The notes under the pieces were generated by a model. It worked only from the letters and a program-made list of their open reading frames with translations. It searched no databases and was not told where the DNA came from. A stretch of 10,536 nucleotides of DNA, from NCBI GenBank assembly GCA_045807225.1, contig JBJMHU010000026.1:1-10536 (forward strand). Direction: 5' to 3'. A program made the translations under genes and the position numbers. The DNA is from Fodinibacter sp045807225 (GTDB lineage: Bacteria > Actinomycetota > Actinomycetes > Actinomycetales > Dermatophilaceae). Below, one piece after another: positions 1 through 4,839 of the stretch. Each line of letters starts with the position of its first letter. Within the stretch, counting starts at the first letter, position 1.

Positions 1-303
1 GGCAAGACCTACTCGCAGGTCTCCGGCGAGTTCATCGCCGCCTCCAAGGCCGACCCCACCGCCCAGGCCACCAAGGACCTCGGCGAGCTGCGCCAGACCC
101 TGTTCATGGGCACCACCCTTCGCGGCATGCTGCTCAACGCCTACGCCTTCGCCACCCTCGGCACCATCGCGATGTGGGCGGCCATCGCCTCCTTCATCGG
201 CGCCGCCGTCATGCTCACCCTGGGCGTCCTCGGCCTGCGCCACGCCCACCAGGTCGAGGGCGTCAACGCCCCCGCCATCGAGACCATCCCCGCCACCGTC
301 TGA
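1..303 (+). CDS. Small integral membrane protein, C-terminal part (5' end outside window)
   Basis: The reading frame is open from the first base to TGA at 301-303, giving 100 residues whose start lies to the left. Residues 1-40 are polar and rich in Ala, Thr and Asp, beginning GKTYSQVSGEF, and look extracytoplasmic. Residues about 43-80 are continuously hydrophobic and hold one long or two short membrane helices, then a short tail after LRHAHQ. The pattern (GKTY...DP...LR..LF...LR..L..AYAFA) resembles a family of small actinobacterial membrane proteins often labelled 'aromatic ring-opening dioxygenase LigA' by automatic annotation. Nothing here supports that enzyme name: no metal-binding or catalytic residues are visible, only a membrane anchor with a loop. 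Function is unknown. Family recognition is from memory; the coding call itself is firm. Confidence 0.8.
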   Translation, partial: GKTYSQVSGEFIAASKADPTAQATKDLGELRQTLFMGTTLRGMLLNAYAFATLGTIAMWAAIASFIGAAVMLTLGVLGLRHAHQVEGVNAPAIETIPATV

Positions 304-355
304 GGACCCCGCTCGTTCGACACCGCGCGACTGCGCACGCAGTGATCGCACGGCA

Positions 356-387
356 AGCCCCGGTCAGCTCACCTGCTGACCGGGGCT
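356..387 (+). terminator. Strong GC hairpin, probable transcription terminator
   Basis: Arms AGCCCCGGTCAGC (356-368) and GCTGACCGGGGCT (375-387) pair perfectly over 13 bp around a 6-base loop. It sits 52 bases after the stop of the membrane protein gene. No T-run follows, which is common for actinobacterial terminators. Being symmetrical, it could also stop transcription arriving leftward from the gene ending at 488. Confidence 0.85.
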
Positions 388-487
388 CTGTGGATCCCCC
401 TCAGGGCATGGCCGTCGGGTGACAGCTCCTCATCCCTTGGGCGACGCCGGCCATGCTGTCAGTCCGTTCGGAGCAACACGGAGACGC

Positions 488-1045
488 TCAGCTGCGTAGC
501 GCCGCCGCGCCCGCCTCGGCGATCTGGACGTCCTGGTCCGGGCTGCCGCCCCCGACTCCGATGGCCCCGACGACCTGGCTGTCGACGATCAGTGGAACGC
601 CACCACCGAGGAGCGTGAAGCCTGCGGCCAGGAGGGACTGGGCCCGCACCGGGTCGGTGGTGCGGCTGGCCAGGGTTGCGGTGGAGATGCGAAAGGCCAC
701 CGAGGTCTCGGCCTTGAGGGGGGCCAGGGTCAGGCTGGCTCGGCTGTTGCCGTCCTGGCGGGAGGCCGCCTTGAGGTCAGCGCAGTCGTCCACGACCACG
801 ATGAACGCGGCAACGCCGAGGCCCCTCGCCGCTCGCTCGGCGGCGGCGAGGACGCGCTGGGCCTGGGCGGAGCCGAGCGTCGGCGCCATGGGCGGCCGAG
901 TCCCCTCCGAGGCGCTCGCCGGGGTGGCGGTGGCCACGCTGGTGGCGGCTCCAGCCGCCAGTCCAGCAGCCGCCAGGGCCTGCCGCCTCGAGGCACCGCT
1001 CGCAGCAGGACCTCCACCGGGCGCTTCAGGGGTGAGAGCTGTCAT
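488..1045 (-). CDS. GlcG/HbpS-type (DUF336) protein with export signal
   Basis: The protein has 185 residues. The ATG at 1045 is preferred over GTG at 1075 because GGAGG (1052-1056) lies six bases before it. The N-terminus has an arginine pair (S19-R20-R21-Q-A-L) followed by an Ala/Gly-rich hydrophobic stretch (23-40) and a possible AXA cleavage site near residue 45, so it is probably exported, perhaps by the Tat route. Residues about 57-183 match the GlcG/HbpS fold (PF03928): helical start, VVVDD, a polar ..RQDG.. turn at 96-99, LKAETSVAF, then GGGVPL and VVGAIGVGGG with QD..IAEAG at the end. Members include the secreted haem-binding HbpS of streptomycetes and proteins of unknown ligand; which ligand is bound here cannot be told. 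It is divergent from folE across 201 bp. Family call strong; haem or oxidative-stress role is only family knowledge. Confidence 0.85.
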   Translation of the reverse strand: MTALTPEAPGGGPAASGASRRQALAAAGLAAGAATSVATATPASASEGTRPPMAPTLGSAQAQRVLAAAERAARGLGVAAFIVVVDDCADLKAASRQDGNSRASLTLAPLKAETSVAFRISTATLASRTTDPVRAQSLLAAGFTLLGGGVPLIVDSQVVGAIGVGGGSPDQDVQIAEAGAAALRS

Positions 1046-1178
1046 CACGGGCCTCCACTCGAGTCGGCCCACCACGTCGTGGACCTGAAGGCCTCATCGT
1101 TCCTGCTCGTGCCGTCTCCCGCCACCGGGGAGGACCGGGCTGGTGGTCGCCGTCGCACAGCCACCGTGTCGCACGCGA

Positions 1179-1208
1179 GTAAGAACCACCGATCCCCGCG
1201 CACTAACA
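1179..1208 (+). promoter_or_regulatory. Promoter-like motif upstream of folE (copy 1 of 3)
   Basis: GTAAGAACC at 1179-1187 is followed by CACTAACA at 1201-1208. The same pair of elements occurs at 3199-3229 (+) and 3181-3151 (-), with one extra base in the spacer. If AACA ends a -10 element, transcription would start near 1215, leaving a leader of about 32 bases that contains the folE ribosome site. Promoter function and direction are inferred. Read on the other strand (TGTTAGTGC...TTCTTAC) it could instead serve the gene ending at 488. Confidence 0.5.
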
Positions 1209-1246
1209 GGCATCCCGAACGTCTCAGCGAGGAGAGGGCCCCACCG

Positions 1247-1909
1247 ATGAATGCAGCGTCGCCGTTCCCCTTGGCGGAACCGTCCGTCACACCCACGCCG
1301 GCATCCCACCCGGCGTCCGAGCGTTCTCGGTGGCGTGGTCCGGAGGCCGTGGCGGAGCACGACCTGGCGGCGGCCACCTCAGCGGCCGGTGCGCTCCTCG
1401 ATGCGCTCGGACTCGACCTGCGCGACGAGTCGCTCGCCCGCACCCCACGGCGGATGGCGGCCGCCTTGGCCGAGCTGATGTCACCCCGCCCCTTCGAGAT
1501 GACGACCTTCCCGAACGACGGCGGCTACGACGAGCTCATCGTGGCGCGAGCGATCCCGGTCCGCTCGCTGTGCGAGCACCACATGCTCCCGTTCGTCGGC
1601 ACCGCCCACGTCGGCTACCTGCCCGGGCACCGCATCCTGGGGCTGTCCAAGCTGGCGCGCGTGGTGGAGCACTTCTCGCGCCGCCCGCAGGTGCAGGAAC
1701 GCCTGACCGTGCAGGTCGCCAACTGGTTGGACGCCCAGCTCAACCCGGCCGGGGTGGGGGTGCTCATCGAGGCCGAGCACCTGTGCATGACCCTGCGCGG
1801 TGTGCAGGCGCCGGGAACCACCACGGTGACGTCGAGCCTGCTCGGGGTGCTGCGCACCGACGCACGCTCACGCTCGGAGTTCCTGGCCCTGGCTCGCCCC
1901 GCGCACTGA
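1247..1909 (+). CDS. folE: GTP cyclohydrolase I
   Basis: This enzyme converts GTP to 7,8-dihydroneopterin triphosphate, the first step to folate and other pterins, in the cytoplasm. The protein has 220 residues, normal for the family. The ATG at 1247 follows a GAGGAGAGGG ribosome site (1229-1238); the open frame continues upstream to 1079, but that part looks non-coding. Residues 1-35 are a divergent, proline-rich tail. The core is typical: helix 34-78, R-T-P-R-R-M at 66-70, SLCEHHMLPF (107-116), ILGLSKLARVVEHFSRRPQVQERLT in outline (130-154) and EAEHLCMTLRG (175-185). The three zinc ligands C109, H112 and C180 are present, as is the QER motif. No other folate gene is nearby, so this may be a second, specially regulated copy. 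It converges on the anti-sigma gene and shares a promoter-like motif with the sigma operon. Confidence 0.97.
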   Translation: MNAASPFPLAEPSVTPTPASHPASERSRWRGPEAVAEHDLAAATSAAGALLDALGLDLRDESLARTPRRMAAALAELMSPRPFEMTTFPNDGGYDELIVARAIPVRSLCEHHMLPFVGTAHVGYLPGHRILGLSKLARVVEHFSRRPQVQERLTVQVANWLDAQLNPAGVGVLIEAEHLCMTLRGVQAPGTTTVTSSLLGVLRTDARSRSEFLALARPAH

Positions 1910-1956
1910 CGCGCCGCCCAGGGGTGGATGCGCCACCTGATCTCACTGCGGCGCGT
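1909..1956. terminator. Nested hairpin between convergent folE and anti-sigma gene
   Basis: Outer arms ACGCGCCGC (1909-1917) and GCGGCGCGT (1948-1956) pair over 9 bp. Inside them GGTGG (1923-1927) and CCACC (1933-1937) form a second stem with a 5-base loop. The structure starts at the last base of the folE stop codon and overlaps the last 14 bases of the convergent anti-sigma gene, so it probably terminates in both directions. Confidence 0.6.
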
Positions 1957-2191
1957 GGTCCCTGATGAGGTCGAGGAGGGACTCTGCCTCTTCCGCGCAG
2001 GCGGGGCATCCGCGGAGGTGGGCCGACATGGTCGGGTCGTGGTGCGACGGACCGTCGACGAGCCCTTCCACGTAGGCGTCCATCCGCTCGAAGCAGTCCT
2101 CACAGGACAGCCACGGTGTGGTGTCCAGGAGCAGTGCGTCGACGGCAGCCGGGCTGAGGATGCGGTCGGGCTGGGGGAGGTTGGTGCTCAT
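1943..2191 (-). CDS. Zinc-finger anti-sigma factor, soluble
   Basis: This 82-residue protein has no membrane segment. It carries the H-x3-C-x2-C signature of zinc-binding anti-sigma domains (H58, C62, C65, within SAHLRGCPAC) and an upstream cysteine pair C30-E-D-C33 in SCEDCFERMDAYVE. It is encoded directly after the sigma factor with an ATGA overlap (stop 2188-2190, start 2189-2191), so the two are translationally coupled and probably made in a fixed ratio. By family knowledge it would hold the sigma factor inactive in the cytoplasm. The extra CXXC makes a thiol or zinc sensing mechanism, as in RsrA, possible but unproven. A small zf-HC2 protein that instead assists the sigma factor cannot be excluded. 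Confidence 0.82.
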   Translation of the reverse strand: MSTNLPQPDRILSPAAVDALLLDTTPWLSCEDCFERMDAYVEGLVDGPSHHDPTMSAHLRGCPACAEEAESLLDLIRDHAPQ

Positions 2192-2901
2192 GGCGTTCCT
2201 GCTGGGGTGCGAGGGGATGGACCGTCGGTGGGTTCGTCGGGGAGGTGGCCCGTGGCGACGAGCGCAACGCGCAGTCGCACCCGCACGTCGTGCACGGTCT
2301 TGTAGAGGGCACCACGGGTGGAGCCCAGGCGCTCGGCCAGCACGTCGATCGGCACGCCGTCGACGAGCAGGGCGATGGCGACCCTGCGCTGGTGTGGGGT
2401 GAGGGTGGTGCTCATCGCCCGGGTCAGCGCGCTGGCGAGGTCACTGACCTCTGCGGCGTGGTCGGGTCCGTCGTGCGCCGGCGCCTCGACCTCGAGGTCG
2501 CGTAGCTCCACCTCCCGGTGCTGCCACTGGATCCGGCGAACCTCCGTGGCGGCCTGGAGGATCGCGAACTTGAACGCCCAGGTCGTGAACCGGCTGCGCC
2601 CCTCGAAGGTGTGCACCTTGGCCAGCAGTGCGGTCATCGCCTCATCGGCCGCCTGGTTGGCCAGGTCGTCCACGGCATGGGGTGAGGGGTCGGGAAGGGC
2701 GGCGCGCATGCGCCAGACCTGGTGCGCAGCGGCTCGCACCATCAACGCGTGCAACCGGCGCATCGCGGCATCCTGCACGGCTCCCGGTTCCGCGAGGGCG
2801 GCCACCCAGTCCTCCGGTTCGTCATCGCCGGCACGGGTCCACCGCGGCCGGGCCTCGTTGAGGCCGACCGGCGCTGGGTCCTCCCGGTTCAGGGTGCCCA
2901 T
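2188..2901 (-). CDS. ECF-type RNA polymerase sigma factor
   Basis: A 237-residue sigma factor with only regions 2 and 4. Region 2 spans about 46-125: VDDLANQAADEAMTALL, then HTFEGRSRFTTWAFKFAI (the -10-recognising helix), then a basic stretch ending EVRRI. Region 4 spans about 160-212: LTPHQRRVAIALL, then VLAERLGSTRGALYKTVHDVR (the helix-turn-helix for the -35 element) and RVRLRVAL. The acidic N-terminal 45 residues and the Pro/Thr-rich tail after 218 are extra to the usual core of about 170-200 residues. Its start overlaps the upstream small gene by 13 bases and its stop overlaps the anti-sigma start, so all three are one operon. Autoregulation through the motif at 3151-3181 is inferred. The exact ECF group and signal are unknown. 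Confidence 0.92.
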   Translation of the reverse strand: MGTLNREDPAPVGLNEARPRWTRAGDDEPEDWVAALAEPGAVQDAAMRRLHALMVRAAAHQVWRMRAALPDPSPHAVDDLANQAADEAMTALLAKVHTFEGRSRFTTWAFKFAILQAATEVRRIQWQHREVELRDLEVEAPAHDGPDHAAEVSDLASALTRAMSTTLTPHQRRVAIALLVDGVPIDVLAERLGSTRGALYKTVHDVRVRLRVALVATGHLPDEPTDGPSPRTPAGTP

Positions 2902-3146
2902 GGGGCGCCGTCCGCAGGGTCGTCCGGCGCGAGGATGCGGGCCGCGAGGTCAGGGGGGCACCCTCGGTCGACCAGCTGGAGCAGGGCGTGCAGGTCCACG
3001 CGCTGGTCCGCGAGCCTGCTCGCCAGGCGATCGGGGAACCCGGCATCGCGCAGTCGGCTGGCACGCCACTGCGTGACGTCGACCGGCATGCCACGGCCCG
3101 GTGCCGGAGTGGCCGGGTGGGGTGCGCGAGTCGGCTGGGTCGTCAT
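2889..3146 (-). CDS. Small unknown protein, first gene of the sigma-factor operon
   Basis: An 85-residue product. ATG at 3146 was chosen because the frame overlaps the sigma gene by 13 bases and the protein from there has a compact, natural composition. Upstream codons are antisense to the membrane protein gene. Residues 1-22 are Pro/Thr-rich and probably disordered. Residues 25-75 form predicted helices (WRASRLRDAGF, LASRLADQRVDLHALLQLVDRG, PPDLAARILAP). The pattern 'R..RL..AGF...LA..LA....DLHALL.LV.RGCPP.LA.RILAP' recalls small uncharacterised actinobacterial proteins. There is no membrane segment and only one cysteine (C63). No Shine-Dalgarno precedes the ATG, and a promoter-like -10 ends five bases before it, so the mRNA may be leaderless. 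A role as co-regulator of the sigma factor is a guess from position. Confidence 0.75.
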   Translation of the reverse strand: MTTQPTRAPHPATPAPGRGMPVDVTQWRASRLRDAGFPDRLASRLADQRVDLHALLQLVDRGCPPDLAARILAPDDPADGAPWAP

Positions 3147-3150
3147 GCCA

Positions 3151-3181
3151 TGTTCGCCGCGCGCAGGGGTGCAGGTCTTAC
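3151..3181 (-). promoter_or_regulatory. Promoter-like motif for the sigma-factor operon (copy 2 of 3)
   Basis: On the minus strand GTAAGACC begins at 3181 and GCGAACA ends at 3151, with AACA exactly 27 bases after the first G, as in the copy at 3199-3229. The ATG of the operon is at 3146, so a start site 5-7 bases beyond the -10 would give a leaderless mRNA. Similarity to the folE copy suggests one sigma factor reads all three. Function inferred. Confidence 0.5.
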
Positions 3182-3206
3182 CGATGACGGCCCTCCGGGT
3201 AAGACC
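3174..3206. repeat. Perfect 9-bp inverted repeat between divergent operons
   Basis: GGTCTTACC (3174-3182) and GGTAAGACC (3198-3206) are exact reverse complements separated by 15 bases. They sit midway between the sigma operon start (3146) and the DoxX-like gene (3306). The two arms are the upstream elements of two outward-facing promoter-like motifs, so the repeat is explained by paired divergent promoters. An operator for a dimeric regulator would look the same. Confidence 0.8.
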
Positions 3207-3229
3207 CGCAGTCGCAGGTGGCACCAACA
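3199..3229 (+). promoter_or_regulatory. Promoter-like motif for the DoxX/patatin operon (copy 3 of 3)
   Basis: GTAAGACCC at 3199-3207 and CACCAACA at 3222-3229 match the folE copy (GTAAGAACC ... CACTAACA) with one extra spacer base. A start near 3236 would leave a leader of about 70 bases before the ATG at 3306. Promoter role and direction are inferred from recurrence and position. Confidence 0.5.
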
Positions 3230-3305
3230 CCGTGCCAGCGTCCCACCCGGCCGACCGATGTCGGCAACCGGCTCCGAGGACGCAACGACCCCCGAGGAGG
3301 ACCCC

Positions 3306-3803
3306 ATGGCCACCATCGACACCCCGTCCCAGCGCGGTGCACCCCTCACCCCGGACACCGTCAGGGGGACGGCAACCGCGCCGAGCACGCCGGCAGCGCT
3401 GGCACAGGACCCTGCACGCCAGGCGTACCTGATCCTGAGGGGTGCCTTCGTGGTCGCACCCGTCGTCTTCGGCGTCGACAAGTTCACCAACTGGCTGGTG
3501 CAGTGGGACCAGTACCTGGCGCCGGCCCTGTCCGACCGGCTGCCGGTCAGCGCCCACCAGGCCATGTACGTCGTCGGCGTCGTCGAGGTTCTGGCGGGTG
3601 TCATCGTCGCGCTGCACGCCCGGCTGGGTGCGCTGGTCGTCGCCGCCTGGCTTGCCGGCATCATCGTCAACCTGCTGCTCATCCCGGGCTTCTACGACGT
3701 GGCCCTCAGGGACTTCGGACTGCTCCTCGCGGCCGTCGCGCTGCAGCGGCTGGCCACCCGCTACGACCGCCGGCCGGTGGCGTGGCCGCTGCGCCGGGGG
3801 TGA
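3306..3803 (+). CDS. DoxX-like four-helix membrane protein
   Basis: A 165-residue protein. ATG at 3306 follows a strong GAGGAGG ribosome site (3294-3300). The first 38 residues are polar (Thr/Pro/Ala) and probably cytoplasmic. Four hydrophobic segments follow: about 41-58 (ILRGAFVVAPVVFGVDKF), 85-104 (AMYVVGVVEVLAGVIVAL), 107-127 (LGALVVAAWLAGIIVNLLLI) and 135-150 (FGLLLAAVALQRLA). The R-G-x(n)-FG.DKFTNW start of the first helix, the VGVVEVLAGV second helix and RDFGLLLAA are in the style of DoxX-type small membrane proteins, whose reactions are mostly unknown. The tail is basic. The gene ends three bases before the patatin gene, so the pair is co-transcribed. The divergent sigma operon shares its promoter-like motif, which suggests control by that sigma factor. 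Confidence 0.85.
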   Translation: MATIDTPSQRGAPLTPDTVRGTATAPSTPAALAQDPARQAYLILRGAFVVAPVVFGVDKFTNWLVQWDQYLAPALSDRLPVSAHQAMYVVGVVEVLAGVIVALHARLGALVVAAWLAGIIVNLLLIPGFYDVALRDFGLLLAAVALQRLATRYDRRPVAWPLRRG

Positions 3804-3806
3804 ACC

Positions 3807-4685
3807 GTGAGCACCGCGTTCGTCCTCACCGGCGGCGGCAGCCTCGGCGTCGTGCAGGTCGGGATGCTCGCCGCTCTGCAGGACCACGGCATCGAGCCGG
3901 ATCTGCTCATCGGCACCTCTGCGGGTGCGCTCAACGCCGCCTACCTCGCCGGACCGGGATCCACGGCCGCCCGGGTCGACTCCCTCGCCCACCTGTGGCA
4001 GCAGGTGCGCCGCCGAGACGTGTTCGTGGCACATCCGCGGCGCTGGCTCGCCGCGACGGTCGGTGCGTCGCCCTCCGTCTTCGACGACTCGCACCTACGT
4101 TCACTCGTGTCGACCCACCTGGACTACGACCTGCTGGAGGACGCCCGCCTGCCGGTGCACGTCGTCGCCACGGACCTCGTCACGGGTCAGGGGCATGCCC
4201 TGACCCACGGAAGCACGGTGGAGGCGGTGCTCGCCAGTGCCGCGGTGCCGGGCCTGCTCCCGCCGGTGCAGCACCAGGGCCGAACCCTTGTCGACGGCGG
4301 GGTGGGCGAGTTCGACGCGCTGCGTCACGCTGATGCCCAGGGTGCCGACGACATCTACCTGCTTCCCGCCGGATACCCCTGCGCCGGACCGGCGCCCGCC
4401 ACGGCGCTCGGGATCACCCTGACCGCCCTCGCCCTGCTGCTGCACCGGCAGCTGCAGGCCCAGGCGCGCGACTTCACCGGCCGGGCCCGCCTGCACGTGC
4501 TGCCCCCGCTGTGCCCACTGGCCGTCTCCCCTGCCGACTTCGGGCACGCCGCGGGCCTGCTCCGCCGCAGCCATCGGGTCAGCAGCCAGTGGCTCGCCCG
4601 TGGCGGGGACCAGACCGCCCCGACGCAGACGCTGTCACTCCACGAGCACCGCGCTGCTGGATCAGCCCCACCGATGTCCGCCTGA
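3807..4685 (+). CDS. Patatin-like phospholipase / acyl hydrolase
   Basis: A 292-residue protein starting at GTG 3807, three bases after the previous stop, with GGGGG at 3796-3800 as a possible ribosome site. Patatin features are in order: the oxyanion loop GGGSLGVVQVG (9-19), the nucleophile elbow GTSAG with S38, helix ALNAAYLAG, and the catalytic Asp in VDGG (D163). This Ser-Asp dyad hydrolyses acyl esters of phospholipids or other lipids. There is no signal peptide, so it probably acts in the cytoplasm or at the inner membrane face. After D163 the usual N-x-P is replaced by GEFDAL, a small departure. Residues 196-215 (ALGITLTALALLLH) are hydrophobic and could touch membrane. Coupling to the DoxX-like protein suggests a joint role at the membrane under the ECF sigma factor; substrate unknown. 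Confidence 0.92.
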   Translation: MSTAFVLTGGGSLGVVQVGMLAALQDHGIEPDLLIGTSAGALNAAYLAGPGSTAARVDSLAHLWQQVRRRDVFVAHPRRWLAATVGASPSVFDDSHLRSLVSTHLDYDLLEDARLPVHVVATDLVTGQGHALTHGSTVEAVLASAAVPGLLPPVQHQGRTLVDGGVGEFDALRHADAQGADDIYLLPAGYPCAGPAPATALGITLTALALLLHRQLQAQARDFTGRARLHVLPPLCPLAVSPADFGHAAGLLRRSHRVSSQWLARGGDQTAPTQTLSLHEHRAAGSAPPMSA

Positions 4686-4688
4686 CGA

Positions 4689-4715
4689 CCACCCACACTC
4701 GGGGGTTGCGGGTGG
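4689..4715. terminator. Weak hairpin after patatin gene
   Basis: CCACCC (4689-4694) can pair with GGGTGG (4710-4715) around a 15-base loop, just after the patatin stop. The remaining spacer to 4839 shows no clearer structure and no small gene. The stem is short, so this is only a candidate terminator. Confidence 0.25.
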
Positions 4716-4839
4716 ACGAGGCGATGGCGGCACGACGACCATGGCGACCGATCCGGCGACCTCCGTGGGTGACGGCGTCGGGTGGAGCCGGACGTCCGCA
4801 GTGGATCGCCCGCAGCAGCTCCGACAGCGCGGCGGCCGG

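Noticed and set aside
1..303. Aromatic ring-opening dioxygenase (LigA)
   Set aside because: Similar proteins often bear this name, but only membrane helices and a polar loop are visible, with no metal-binding site.
453..1088. Plus-strand frame opposite the GlcG/HbpS-type gene
   Set aside because: It has no recognisable domain and is Ala/Arg/Ser-biased, while the minus-strand frame carries signal peptide, ribosome site and family motifs.
1079..1246. Extended N-terminus for GTP cyclohydrolase I
   Set aside because: No ribosome site at 1079. A GAGGAGAGGG site precedes the ATG at 1247, and the promoter-like motif at 1179-1208 lies within the would-be extension.
3147..4094. Long minus-strand open frame that continues upstream of the small protein at 2889-3146
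   Set aside because: It is antisense to the DoxX-like and patatin genes, has low-complexity Gly/Arg/Asp-rich composition typical of GC-rich shadow frames, and no ribosome site. Only the last 85 residues are credible.
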